From contig CAVPEB010000066.1 in the NCBI GenBank assembly GCA_963702765.1, forward strand, positions 1 through 39,473: DNA of 39,473 bases. Direction: 5' to 3'. Positions 24,354 through 33,074 of this stretch are shown piece after piece. The DNA is from DATMNR01 sp963702765. Its GTDB lineage: Bacteria; Chloroflexota; Ktedonobacteria; Ktedonobacterales; Ktedonobacteraceae. A program made the translations under genes and the position numbers. The stretch's first letter is position 1; the number at the start of each line of letters is the position of its first letter. Below the pieces are notes generated by a model that made no database searches, was not told the DNA's origin, and was given only the letters and a program-made list of their open reading frames with translations.

Positions 24354-25691
24354 ATGTCACGCGTTTTTGTAATTGACTCGCATAAGCAACCGCTCAACCC
24401 GGTCCATCCTGGCCGAGCGCGATGGTTGCTCAAGCAAAGAAAAGCCGCCGTGTTCAAACGCTATCCATTCACCATCATTCTCCTGAATGCGGTTGAGTCG
24501 CCGCGGGTGCAGCCTTTACGTATCAAACTCGACCCGGGTTCCCTAACAACCGGCATCGCCATTGTGAGTGATCACGACGGCCAGGTGCTCTTTGGCGCTG
24601 AACTCGCCCATCGAGGGCGCCAGATCAAGAAGGCCCTCGATGCCCGCAGAGCCGTCCGCCACCATCGCAGAGCACGCCATACCAGATATCGCCAGTCCAG
24701 GTTTGACAATCGCAGAAGGTCCAATGGCTGGCTGGCCCCCTCCCTCATGAGTCGTGTGTACAATGTGCTGACCTGGGTGAACCGGCTCAGGAGGTTGTGC
24801 CCGATTGCAGCGATCAGCATGGAGTTCGCGCGCTTCGATCCACAGGTCATGGAGCATCCCGACATTGAGGGGTGCCAGTATCAGCAAGGAACCCTGGCCG
24901 GGTACGAAGTGCGCGAGTATCTGCTCGAGAAGTGGGCGCGCACCTGCGCCTATTGCGGCAAGCGGAATATTCCCCTGCAGATAGAGCACATCATCCCACG
25001 TGCAAAGGGAGGGACAGACAGAGTGAGCAACCTGACCCTGGCTTGTGAGCGGTGCAATCGTGCCAAAGGTACCCAGGATATTGCTGTATTCCTCAAGAAG
25101 AAACCAGCTGTCCTCAAGCGCATTCTTGCCCAGGCCAAAGCCCCACTCAAAGATGCAGCGGCAGTGAATGCGACCAGGTGGGCGCTCTACGAGCGACTAA
25201 AGGACATCGGGCTGCCCGTAGAGTGCGGGAGTGGGGGCTTGACCAAGTTCAATCGAAGCGCACGCCACTTCCCGAAGACGCACTGGCTAGACGCTGCGTG
25301 TGTGGGCAAGAGTGCCCCTGAGACTGTGCGGGTGAAGGGCATCATCCCACTACTAATCACAGCCACTGGCCACGGCTGCCGCCAGATGTGCTTGATGGAT
25401 GTCGCAGGCTTCCCACGAACACAGCCCAAACAGAAGCAATTTACACACGGATTTCGCACAGGTGACATCGTACACGCTTCGGTCCCACATCACCTGCACA
25501 ATGCCGGAACTCACGTAGGAAGGATGTCGGCAAGGGCAAAAGGTGGTTTTACCATCGCAACCGCACAAGGCAAAATTACCGATGTTGGCAAGAAGTATTG
25601 CCGTGAAAGAGAGTGCTCCAACGAGCTGATGGCTATGGGTACTCGCAGCAATCTTCGCCTGCGAGCACCTTTCTTTCCTCCCTCAACCTGA
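24354..25691 (+). CDS. iscB: IscB RNA-guided nuclease (Cas9 ancestor), C-terminus frameshifted
   Basis: As read, 445 residues. PLMP domain at the N-terminus (VFVIDSHKQPLNPVHPGRAR); RuvC-I KLDPGSLTTGIA with D60; an Arg-rich bridge helix (about 98-122); RuvC-II ISMEFARFD with E157; an HNH domain with CAYCG, QIEHIIPRAKGG (H212), LACERCNRAKG; RuvC-III HWLDAACVG with H310 and D313; and a C-terminal target-interaction region (GHGCRQMCLMD, AGTHVGRMSAR). All nuclease residues are present. ATG 24354 has GGAG 7 bases upstream; the frame is open to 24234 but that part overlaps the homing endonuclease. The last 30 residues are out of frame: adding one A in the run at 25606-25608 restores KYCREKRVLQRADGYGYS, the family's normal ending, with a stop at 25697-25699. 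Confidence 0.9.
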   Translation: MSRVFVIDSHKQPLNPVHPGRARWLLKQRKAAVFKRYPFTIILLNAVESPRVQPLRIKLDPGSLTTGIAIVSDHDGQVLFGAELAHRGRQIKKALDARRAVRHHRRARHTRYRQSRFDNRRRSNGWLAPSLMSRVYNVLTWVNRLRRLCPIAAISMEFARFDPQVMEHPDIEGCQYQQGTLAGYEVREYLLEKWARTCAYCGKRNIPLQIEHIIPRAKGGTDRVSNLTLACERCNRAKGTQDIAVFLKKKPAVLKRILAQAKAPLKDAAAVNATRWALYERLKDIGLPVECGSGGLTKFNRSARHFPKTHWLDAACVGKSAPETVRVKGIIPLLITATGHGCRQMCLMDVAGFPRTQPKQKQFTHGFRTGDIVHASVPHHLHNAGTHVGRMSARAKGGFTIATAQGKITDVGKKYCRERECSNELMAMGTRSNLRLRAPFFPPST

Positions 25692-25719
25692 AGGCATGAG
25701 GGTAATCTGAGAGGATTTT

Positions 25720-26460
25720 ATGGTTACCGCACGTAAAGCCTCCCTGCCAGCCCCTCCTCCCAGACAGGTGGAACCAATTATCAATGGCAGTCTGCTTATT
25801 CGACGCTGGTTCGTGCATTACTGGCAAAAATTACAACTCCCAACTCATGAACTGAGCCTATTGGCTATTACACAGGATCGCCGTGAATATATGCGCTGGA
25901 CAGGGAAGCGGCTCAATATCATGGTACTCGGTTGCTATTGCTATCTACCTGCTCCCACGATATCCCGAACACGTCCTTCAAAGCACAAACCAGCACAGGC
26001 ACGCTCTGGTCCAGAAACTCCAGGTTCCTCATACCTTGACACACCATCTGGTCACAGGCATTTGATTTTTATAGAGCCTGATATGCAACCAAAATCAATT
26101 GAGGTCACAATAGCACATGAACTTATTCATCTGGCAGACAGAGTGAATGGAACACCAAGACGCCATCGTCATCATGGATACGATTCTATTGCCGTCGACG
26201 AAGCGGCTGTGACAGGGTATCCAGTCGATGAACTGCGTAAATTACTTCACGAGGAGAGTGAGAGGCGCGACCGTTTAAGACGTGAAAGACGACCGATTCG
26301 CTATTACTACGAATGTCCCCAATGTGGCAAAGAATATCCCCGCGCACGCCGTTACTCCCAATCTGTTTCTTGTAGTAGTTGCGACAAGAGTTATAATCCG
26401 ATGTTCAGATTGAAGTTACGTAACGAGAACAGGAATGATGGTTCCTTTATCCAGCATTAA
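25720..26460 (+). CDS. SprT-like zinc metalloprotease domain protein
   Basis: 246 residues. HELIHLADRVNG (residues 133-144) gives the HExxH zinc motif with E134 catalytic, and RRHRHHG shortly after supplies the third ligand. A C-terminal zinc ribbon follows, CPQCG (199/202) and CSSCD (218/221), ending the protein as in the SprT/Spartan family. Spartan relatives cut protein-DNA cross-links; the bacterial role is less clear. ATG 25720 has a GAGAGG site 5 bases upstream. It begins 20 bases after the restored iscB stop, so it may mark the first host gene after the IscB element. Its end overlaps the convergent trehalose-phosphate synthase gene by 14 bases. Confidence 0.8.
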   Translation: MVTARKASLPAPPPRQVEPIINGSLLIRRWFVHYWQKLQLPTHELSLLAITQDRREYMRWTGKRLNIMVLGCYCYLPAPTISRTRPSKHKPAQARSGPETPGSSYLDTPSGHRHLIFIEPDMQPKSIEVTIAHELIHLADRVNGTPRRHRHHGYDSIAVDEAAVTGYPVDELRKLLHEESERRDRLRRERRPIRYYYECPQCGKEYPRARRYSQSVSCSSCDKSYNPMFRLKLRNENRNDGSFIQH

Positions 26461-28030
26461 CACTTACCGCTGGCATCGCTGCCACAGGTTCTTGTGCAGA
26501 TATTCTGGTGGATAGTCTATCAAGTAATTCATTAATATCGGATATTTGTCGTAGAAGCCACACATTGAGATCCTGGCGCTCGACTATCTGACGCGCTATG
26601 TTCGCTTTTATTCTTCTCTCATCAGATGGCAATGTCAGAGCTTTGTAAAGCGCCTGCGCGGTCTCATGCACATCTGTCGGAGAGGTAGGGATAGAGGCTT
26701 TTCCCATTTGTTGAAACGCTCCAGCAGTTCGAGAAAGAACAAGTACGCCATCAGTGAGATTCACAATCGGTCCCTCTTTGGCAACCAGATTCATACCATC
26801 GATGATTGGATTTACTAACAGCACATCATAATACTGCATCGCTGCAAGCGCCTGTGTGCGGTCATTCCCGGAAAAAGCCTGGATGGGTATCCACTCATCA
26901 GTCCTGTAACGCTGGTTAATGTCCTCAATGATTTTCATGACATCTGCAGTGTATCTTTTATACTCAACCATGCTCTGGCGAGAAGGAACGAGGAATGCTA
27001 AAAATTTAATCTGGCCCCGAAGCTCTGGATGCTCATCAAGCATTTGGGCATATGCCTGAAAGCCACGCAAGATATTTTTTGTCGGTTCAATCCGATCCAC
27101 ACGCATGATAGTCTTTTTACCTAGTAGGGGAAGGATCTTTTCCGTTGCACGTTTTCCGGCCCGGCTTTGCACGATTCGGCGCTCCTCGCTAACTGAAATC
27201 GATATGGGATAAGCCCGAGCCTGCGTGCGATGACCCTGCCACCAGACTGCTCCCTCTTCAAAATCAACAACGGCACCATCTAGAAGTGTGCGCGCCCCCT
27301 CGAGGAAATTTCGAGCATCTCGATCAGTCTGGAAACCAATGATATCATTGCCTGTGAGTCCGCTATAAATGGCCTGGGCTATGTTGCTTGGCAAGAACTG
27401 CCAGCAGCGGATATCAGGCCACGGAATGTGTATAAACTGCTGCATAATGATGCTCGGATGACGCTGGCGAATCATGGCGGGAGCCAGGTAGAGATGATAA
27501 TCATGCAACATGACAACAGGCGTTGTATCATGGCGACCGATTTCATCAATCACCGCATCTGCTATGGCGCGATTAGCAACGTAATAGCCGTTTTCCCACG
27601 CATCTTGCAACTTATGCGCTGATGTAGAATCAGCGGTGGGATCGTACAGATAATGCTGTAAAAACCAGAGTAACGTGTTACAGATTTGTTCGTAGTGCTT
27701 GCGATACGCTTGTTTCGGGATGGATACATAGCGAAGTTGTAACTTTTGACCACGAAACGGGGACTGTAATAATCCATCATTATTTTGTTGCGCTTCTCTA
27801 ATAGCTACGCGATCGCCTTCTGTCATAGCCATAGCGACCCAGGTAACATCCAGGCGATTTGCTGCGCCAATCAGCGCCGTGATCATGCCGCCAGAACCTC
27901 TACGCTGTTTCAGCGTCTTATTCTGGCTGATGTGATACTCTACGGGACCGCGATTAGAAGCAATAATGAGCCGATTCGCATGTATGAATTGCGTCTGAGG
28001 CAATGTATGTAATGTATATGATGTGGGCAT
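26447..28030 (-). CDS. otsA: Trehalose-6-phosphate synthase (GT20)
   Basis: About 527 residues of GT20. RLIIASNRGPVEY at the N-terminus, RRGSGGMITALIG (nucleotide-sugar loop), VVMLHDYHLYLAPAMIRQRHP, FIHIPWPDIRCWQFLP, RVDRIEPTKNILRG and DGMNLVAKE are all in order. It makes trehalose-6-phosphate from UDP-glucose and glucose-6-phosphate for osmotic or desiccation tolerance. No phosphatase (OtsB) is fused or adjacent. The frame opens at 28093, but ATG 28030 gives the usual short N-terminus and has a GAAAGG site 8 bases upstream. Convergent with the SprT-like gene, with overlapping stops. Confidence 0.88.
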   Translation of the reverse strand: MPTSYTLHTLPQTQFIHANRLIIASNRGPVEYHISQNKTLKQRRGSGGMITALIGAANRLDVTWVAMAMTEGDRVAIREAQQNNDGLLQSPFRGQKLQLRYVSIPKQAYRKHYEQICNTLLWFLQHYLYDPTADSTSAHKLQDAWENGYYVANRAIADAVIDEIGRHDTTPVVMLHDYHLYLAPAMIRQRHPSIIMQQFIHIPWPDIRCWQFLPSNIAQAIYSGLTGNDIIGFQTDRDARNFLEGARTLLDGAVVDFEEGAVWWQGHRTQARAYPISISVSEERRIVQSRAGKRATEKILPLLGKKTIMRVDRIEPTKNILRGFQAYAQMLDEHPELRGQIKFLAFLVPSRQSMVEYKRYTADVMKIIEDINQRYRTDEWIPIQAFSGNDRTQALAAMQYYDVLLVNPIIDGMNLVAKEGPIVNLTDGVLVLSRTAGAFQQMGKASIPTSPTDVHETAQALYKALTLPSDERRIKANIARQIVERQDLNVWLLRQISDINELLDRLSTRISAQEPVAAMPAVSVNAG

Positions 28031-28291
28031 GGATCGAGCCTTTCTACAGTCACTCACCATCCTCATCTTTGAGGCCTTATTGAGACCAGTCAAAAATTCC
28101 TTTCCGGCTTTCGTGGCCAGGAAATTGCTGATTCACTGTTTTGAAACACGAAAAAACGCATCAGCACATAATGATGCACAATTAAACTTCCTAAGGTATA
28201 GTATCACAAAATAGGACGCCTATGGGTTAAATACCTCTTGCTAGATATGACTAATTGGTCAATAGATGTATTGTTTGTCACCTTTGTAGTA

Positions 28292-28301
28292 TTGTATACA
28301 A
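28292..28301. promoter_or_regulatory. Perfect palindrome TTGTATACAA upstream of rph
   Basis: A 10-base perfect palindrome 18 bases before the RNase PH start, overlapping a possible -10 box (TATACA, 28295-28300) set 18 bases from TTGTTT (28271-28276). It could be an operator on the rph promoter. Evidence is symmetry and position only. Confidence 0.25.
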
Positions 28302-28319
28302 CAATGAAAGGGTCTACCA

Positions 28320-29030
28320 ATGATACGTATAGATAACCGTTCTCAGACTCAACTTCGCCCCATACGCTTGACTGTTGATTACCTTGACTATGCCGAAGGA
28401 TCAGTATTGATCGAGGCAGGAAACACACGCGTGTTATGTGCCGCCAGCGTTGAAGAGAAAGTGCCTGCATTTCTGGAAGGTAAAGGCAAGGGATGGGTAA
28501 CAGCCGAATATAATATGCTACCTCGCTCTACTAATACGCGTAATTCGCGTGAACGCGATGGCCGTGTGAGCGGGCGCACGCAAGAGATCCAGCGATTAAT
28601 CGGTCGTTCGCTGCGTGCAGTTGTAGATATGGATGCACTGGGACCTCGCACTATCACCCTCGACTGTGATGTGCTACAGGCCGACGGGGGAACTCGCACA
28701 GCATCAATCACAGGCGCGTATGTTGCCCTGCACCGCGCATGCTCGCTGCTCGTGAAAAGGGGAGTGTTAGCTGCGCATCCCGTTCGCACAGCCGTTGCCG
28801 CTGTGAGTGTTGGCGTTGTCCGTGGAGAAATCATGCTCGATTTGTGCTATGAAGAAGATTCGCGAGCAGATGTCGACTTTAATGTGGTAATGACTGCCGA
28901 ACATGATTTTATAGAAGTGCAGGGCACAGGTGAGGGTGGCGTATTTAGCCGCTCGACTATGGACTCACTTGTGAATCTAGCTGAGCAAGGCATAAGCGAA
29001 CTTCTAAACATCCAGAAGAAATACATATAA
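28320..29030 (+). CDS. rph: Ribonuclease PH
   Basis: 236 residues, full length. Family features: YAEGSVLIEAGNTRVLCAASVEEKVP, GWVTAEYNMLPRSTNTRNSRERDGRVSGRTQEIQRLIGRSLRAVVD (phosphate-binding arginines), TITLDCDVLQADGGTRTASITGAYVAL, and EVQGTGEGGVFSRSTMDSLV. It trims tRNA 3' ends phosphorolytically as a hexamer in the cytoplasm. ATG 28320 has an AAAGGG site about 8 bases upstream. It is divergent from the trehalose-phosphate synthase gene. The 203 bases after it hold only a small GGTAC/GTACC hairpin (29039-29052). Confidence 0.95.
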   Translation: MIRIDNRSQTQLRPIRLTVDYLDYAEGSVLIEAGNTRVLCAASVEEKVPAFLEGKGKGWVTAEYNMLPRSTNTRNSRERDGRVSGRTQEIQRLIGRSLRAVVDMDALGPRTITLDCDVLQADGGTRTASITGAYVALHRACSLLVKRGVLAAHPVRTAVAAVSVGVVRGEIMLDLCYEEDSRADVDFNVVMTAEHDFIEVQGTGEGGVFSRSTMDSLVNLAEQGISELLNIQKKYI

Positions 29031-29233
29031 CTCTTGGAGGTACCAAAGTACCGCAAACATTCTAGCCATGTATTTCTATACGTTTAACATAGTTGTAACA
29101 CAAAACAGCATACAACCTACCTGAATGGCCTACTACCTTTGTCAGTATTCGGGACTTCTGCTAAAATCCTCCAGGATAGGGCAATAAAGAAAACGGCCCG
29201 CAGGACCAGCAGCAGAGTCGAGAGGAGCGCAAA

Positions 29234-30379
29234 TTGAAAGTGAAGACAGACCGAAATTGGCTCTGGCGCATAATCGATTTCATAAACCCACTACGTGATC
29301 CTAGCCTTACTGTGGCAGTCGTGCTTACCTTCATCGTAGAAGCCGGACAACACGATCCATGGTACTGGATTATTGTTATTGCGCTCGTCAACTGGGCGGC
29401 AGTTCGCGGAGTAGTCTGGCTGGTTGTGAATTTCACCTTCGCGAGCGTCTTCTTATGGAGGCGTATCTGGTGGGCCATTCGACACCCTCGTCTTGCATGG
29501 CGAATTATGGATGCTGTTGGGCACGAGGAGATCGTGATTGGCGGCTTCTCCAATCTTTCCGAAGGTATGCTTTTGCCTGAAGGGTCTAATATTTGGAGTA
29601 TGAGTCCTGCTCTGGGAGCAAGTGGTATTCATGTGATTGGTGAGCTACCTGCTGGAACCGAAATACCTATGTTGAGCATGCCCAACGGTCAGTTGGCTCC
29701 CAACCTGGCAGCTCTTGCCGGAAACTCTGGTTTCTATCCAGGCGCAAACTCAGGTATGCTTTCTGGCGTCGCAAACCAAAATACGACAGGTTTCAATCAA
29801 ATCGGCAGTAACGCTTATGTAGGTCAGCAAACCTATACCGATTTCCCTCAAGGTTTTCCCCAGCGATCTTCTCAAGAAGAAGATCGCCTGCGCCAGCAGA
29901 TGGCTTCTCTTACACGCCTTATGGACGACTGGATGCAGTTTACAGAGGAGAAATGGCGTACAATCAGCGATAGCCAGCTTGGCTGGAAACCCCTCCGTGG
30001 ACGATGGGGAAATTGGGAGGACATTTTCCAGGACGCCTTTGCAGCGAAAACATCCGATCCATTGGCAAAAGCCGCGCAAGCTGCAGGAGAAGCAACGACC
30101 AGGCGCTTTGATTTCTCAAAAGAGAAAGGTTCTGCTGCCTCGGCTGTGGCCTGTTTCTTACGTGATATGATGACACTACGGCAAAGCATAGAAATGGTAG
30201 ATTCCTCGATGGGCAATTCTCCCGAGACACCTACTGTTCAGCCTGCAGTACAACCAATGCAAACACAATATACCAATAATCCGAACACTATGCGCGGCCT
30301 GGGTAACTCTTCCTCAGCTCGCAATACGCTTATTCGCCACCCATCACCAATCTATGTCGATGCGGACGCTCAAAAGTGA
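29234..30379 (+). CDS. Membrane protein of unknown function, 3' end overlapped by a TnpB element
   Basis: 381 residues. The N-terminal 80 hold membrane segments (about 24-36 and 43-75, rich in W, I and V) followed by the basic WRRIWWAIRHPRLAWRI. A Gly/Ala/Asn-rich linker and a helical, W-containing C-terminal region follow (DDWMQFTEEKWRTISDSQLGWKPLRGRWGNWEDIFQDAFAAK). I do not recognise the family. Start TTG 29234 with AGAGGAG 6 bases upstream; GTG 29240 is an alternative. The last codons (DADAQK, stop 30377-30379) overlap the end of the opposite-strand tnpB and may be supplied by the inserted element, so the native C-terminus may be lost. Confidence 0.6.
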   Translation: MKVKTDRNWLWRIIDFINPLRDPSLTVAVVLTFIVEAGQHDPWYWIIVIALVNWAAVRGVVWLVVNFTFASVFLWRRIWWAIRHPRLAWRIMDAVGHEEIVIGGFSNLSEGMLLPEGSNIWSMSPALGASGIHVIGELPAGTEIPMLSMPNGQLAPNLAALAGNSGFYPGANSGMLSGVANQNTTGFNQIGSNAYVGQQTYTDFPQGFPQRSSQEEDRLRQQMASLTRLMDDWMQFTEEKWRTISDSQLGWKPLRGRWGNWEDIFQDAFAAKTSDPLAKAAQAAGEATTRRFDFSKEKGSAASAVACFLRDMMTLRQSIEMVDSSMGNSPETPTVQPAVQPMQTQYTNNPNTMRGLGNSSSARNTLIRHPSPIYVDADAQK

Positions 30380-31517
30380 CGACTCCCAACGGCTCCCGCG
30401 CCGGGGCTTCTGGAATGACGCGGCCGTGTCGTCCCACGGCTTTTTGCAAGATATTCACACTGGCATTGTGGTCTCTATCCATCGAGAGGCCGCAGTGCGG
30501 GCACTCGTAGACGCGGACAGAAAGGAGGATCTCTTGGCAGCACCCACAGCCAGAGCAGGTTTGCGATGTATAGGCCGGTTGGACACGCACCACAGTTCTC
30601 GCGGCCTCTTCCGCCTTCGAGAACAGATGTGTGAAGAACGACGACCAGGCCGCATCGCTTATACTTTTTGCAAGGCGAGGATTCTTGATCATGTTGCGCA
30701 CCACCAGGGCCTCCACCGCGATCAGTCCATAGCGGTTGATCAGCTTACGCGTCTCTTGCTGCACGAAATTCTCGCGACGCCAACCGATGCGCTCATGGAC
30801 ACGTGCTACCACCTTGCGTCGCTTGGCGTGCTCTTTGGTACCTTTCTTGGATTTGGAGAGGCGGCGTTGGACACGTGCAAGGGATTTCTCCTCTACTCGA
30901 AAGAACCGAGGATTTTCGATCTGCTCGCCGGTGGAGAGGTAGGCAAAGGTGGACAGGCCTACGTCGATGCCTGCCTGGAGCTCAGATGGGGGCAAGATAT
31001 CTGGCTCCACTTCATCGCAGGAGAAAGATACATACCATTTGCCAGTGGCCGATTGCGTGATAGTGGCTGTCTTCACGATACCTTTGAATGGACGATGCAT
31101 TACCAGTTTGAGATGTCCAACTTTGGCGAGGGACAGTTTGCTTTGCTCATCGAGGCCAAAGCCAAACTGCGGGTAGGTCAAGCTTCCATAGCGGGACCTG
31201 GACTTAAAGCGTGGATAGCCAGGCGTCTGCCCAGCTTTGACACGACGGAAAAAGGCTTTGAATGCTTTGTCAACACGATGCAAGACATCTTGCAGGACTT
31301 GCGAGTAGATGCCTTCGTATTCTGGGCGTACCTGCTTGATGTGGGGCAGCTGCGCACTCTGCTGCGTGAACGTGATACTCTTGCCACACATCCTCCAAGC
31401 ATCTCGACGCTCTTGCAGGGCAGCATTGTACAGCTCTACGCACAGGGCGAGTTGTTCTTGCAGCACATGTACTTGTTTTTTGGTTGGATAGATCCGATAG
31501 CGATAGGCTTTCTTCAT
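30330..31517 (-). CDS. tnpB: TnpB-type RNA-guided nuclease, second element
   Basis: 395 residues of the compact TnpB type, not close to the copy at 9825. N-terminal helix-turn region (YRYRIYPTKKQVHVLQEQLALCVELYN), RuvC-I AGIDVGLSTFAYL with D185, RuvC-II LIAVEALVVRNM with E269, zinc finger C321/C324 (CSGCG) and C339/C342 (CPHCG), RuvC-III MDRDHNASVNI with D349. All catalytic acids are present. The last 15 residues (about from TFERPHRHR) appear to be read-through past the element's end into the neighbouring gene on the other strand. No tnpA is nearby. ATG 31517 has an AAGGAAG site very close. Confidence 0.88.
   Translation of the reverse strand: MKKAYRYRIYPTKKQVHVLQEQLALCVELYNAALQERRDAWRMCGKSITFTQQSAQLPHIKQVRPEYEGIYSQVLQDVLHRVDKAFKAFFRRVKAGQTPGYPRFKSRSRYGSLTYPQFGFGLDEQSKLSLAKVGHLKLVMHRPFKGIVKTATITQSATGKWYVSFSCDEVEPDILPPSELQAGIDVGLSTFAYLSTGEQIENPRFFRVEEKSLARVQRRLSKSKKGTKEHAKRRKVVARVHERIGWRRENFVQQETRKLINRYGLIAVEALVVRNMIKNPRLAKSISDAAWSSFFTHLFSKAEEAARTVVRVQPAYTSQTCSGCGCCQEILLSVRVYECPHCGLSMDRDHNASVNILQKAVGRHGRVIPEAPAREPLGVVTFERPHRHRLVMGGE
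30376..30500 (-). ncRNA. Candidate reRNA region at the 3' end of the second tnpB
   Basis: By analogy with other TnpB elements, the guide RNA should cover the gene's 3' end on the minus strand and finish at the element's right end. Two stems are seen here: GCCGTG/CACGGC (30423-30428, 30435-30440) and CCCG/CGGG with a CGC loop (30395-30398, 30402-30405). The right end would lie near 30370-30385, just inside the end of the plus-strand membrane gene. Position and extent are inference. Confidence 0.3.
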
Positions 31518-31754
31518 ATCTTCCTTTTCTTTTCGGGCGAAGAAAAGCGGAAGCGATTACAGAGAACGAACGGACCTTTCATCCCCATGTTTGGCAGGCA
31601 GGTATTTTTAGGTTCAAGTGGAGGTGACGATTCCTACTTCATTCACTTGTCTGGGGAAAAAACGGAAAGGAAGGACTGCCCTGCGGCAACGCGGCTCCCA
31701 TCCCCACGGATGAATGCGCGGGCTTTCGCCGCGAGTTGGTAAGAAAAATCATAT
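31518..31754. other. Left flank of the second TnpB element and hisC leader
   Basis: 237 bases without a supportable gene. A hairpin CTTTTCTT (31524-31531) with AAGAAAAG (31540-31547) lies just upstream of tnpB, in the place of the subterminal hairpin of this element type. A GC-rich stretch at 31722-31735 (GCGGGCTTTCGCCGCG) is also palindromic. The element's left end lies somewhere before the aminotransferase start at 31755, so the native promoter of that gene may be displaced. Confidence 0.35.
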
Positions 31755-32864
31755 ATGTATATAACTTCACAGCTAGATATCAGTGTGCGCCCTGAATTGG
31801 AGAGTATGTCGGCATATCTGCCTGGAGAATCCCTTGTAGCCTTTAGCGCACGTACTGGTATATCTGTTCACAACATTATTAAGTTAAATAGCAATGAAAG
31901 CCCTTATGGTCCTGTACCTTCAGTTATCAAGGCTCTCGGCGATTGCAAAAACTATAACCACTATCCCGATAGCGATGCGATTACTCTGCGAGCAGCCCTC
32001 TCAGACTATACAGGACTCGATGGATCACACATTGTCTTAAGCCACGGTAGCAATGAATTGATCAACTTGCTATGGCACATCTTTCTTTCAGTTGGCGATA
32101 CTATTCTATGTTGTCCTCCCACCTTCTCACTGTATGCTACAGTGACTTCATTCTGCGGCGCTTCGGTGATCGAAGTACCACGAACGAGCGATTTTGAGAT
32201 CGATGTCAAGGAAGTTCTGACAGCGCTTACACCTTCCACAAAACTGATTGTGATCTGTTCGCCGAATAATCCCTCCGGTAATCCAATTGCTGAATCGGAT
32301 GTTCTAACTTTGTTGGAATCGGGTCGTATTGTTGTACTCGACGAGGCTTATGTAGAATTTTCCCTGCATCCAGGTGGATTTGCGCATCTTGTGCCGCACT
32401 ACCGCAACCTGGTTGTTTTGCGCTCTTTCAGCAAATGGGCAGGATTGGCAGGTTTGCGCATTGGATATGGCTTATTCCCGGTATGGATCGCAGAGTACAT
32501 GCTACAGGCGCAGTGTCCATTCGAAGTCAATCTTGCAGGCCACATTGCTGCAATTGAGACGCTGACACACCTTGACCAGGTGCTTTCCAATGTGCAATGC
32601 ATTACGCACGAACGGGCACGGCTCTTTGACATGTTGAAAAGTCAATCCTTTCTAACGCCTTATCCTTCCCAGGGCAATTACATTCTGGCACGACTGGACG
32701 AGCCAGATATCACGATCGAACACCTACGAGCTACTGTTGAAGAACATGGCATCCTGTTGCGCTACTTCAAACAACCCTCCATGCATAACTTTCTACGTGT
32801 AACGGTTGGTCTACCCGAACACACCGATCAACTGGCTCAAGCATTAGCGAAGGTTCGACCGTAA
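31755..32864 (+). CDS. hisC: Histidinol-phosphate aminotransferase-like enzyme (PLP, class I/II)
   Basis: 369 residues, usual length for HisC. KLNSNESPYGPVPSVIKAL (substrate-binding start), SHGSNELINLLWHIFLSVGD, CSPNNPSGNPI, VVLDEAYVEFS and the PLP-lysine motif RSFSKWAGLAGLRIGYG are all present, and the C-terminal RVTVGLPEHTDQLAQAL is as in HisC. It would transaminate histidinol phosphate or an aromatic amino acid. No other his genes are nearby, so the substrate is uncertain. No strong ribosome site is seen before ATG 31755, and a TnpB element sits directly upstream. Confidence 0.85.
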   Translation: MYITSQLDISVRPELESMSAYLPGESLVAFSARTGISVHNIIKLNSNESPYGPVPSVIKALGDCKNYNHYPDSDAITLRAALSDYTGLDGSHIVLSHGSNELINLLWHIFLSVGDTILCCPPTFSLYATVTSFCGASVIEVPRTSDFEIDVKEVLTALTPSTKLIVICSPNNPSGNPIAESDVLTLLESGRIVVLDEAYVEFSLHPGGFAHLVPHYRNLVVLRSFSKWAGLAGLRIGYGLFPVWIAEYMLQAQCPFEVNLAGHIAAIETLTHLDQVLSNVQCITHERARLFDMLKSQSFLTPYPSQGNYILARLDEPDITIEHLRATVEEHGILLRYFKQPSMHNFLRVTVGLPEHTDQLAQALAKVRP

Positions 32865-32891
32865 GTTCTGAGAGGTTGGTCAGTTTCCCAG

Positions 32892-32910
32892 GGCTGCCGC
32901 GAGGGCAGCC
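32892..32910 (+). terminator. Hairpin after hisC
   Basis: GGCTGCC (32892-32898) and GGCAGCC (32904-32910) form a perfect 7-base GC-rich stem with a GCGAG loop, 27 bases after the aminotransferase stop. There is no U-run after it, so it is a weak terminator candidate. Confidence 0.4.
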
Positions 32911-33074
32911 ACTACATTACATATTGGAGATAGACAGTACCAACGGCCCTCGAGCGCATACCCTTTCTTGCTCATACTCTTCATTAGGGGTACAATTTAT
33001 ATGGAAGACTTGAGTTTTACACACATTGTATTTTACATAGGGATCGAATATCCCTCTATTTGGGAGGTTATTTC

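Noticed and set aside
24543..24989. 148-codon minus-strand open frame
   Set aside because: It is antisense to the conserved RuvC/HNH part of iscB and shows no motif.
28388..28834. 148-codon minus-strand open frame
   Set aside because: It is antisense to rph, which is certain.
30354..31742. 462-codon plus-strand open frame
   Set aside because: It lies antisense to the second tnpB, which has all family motifs; the plus-strand translation has no recognisable domain.
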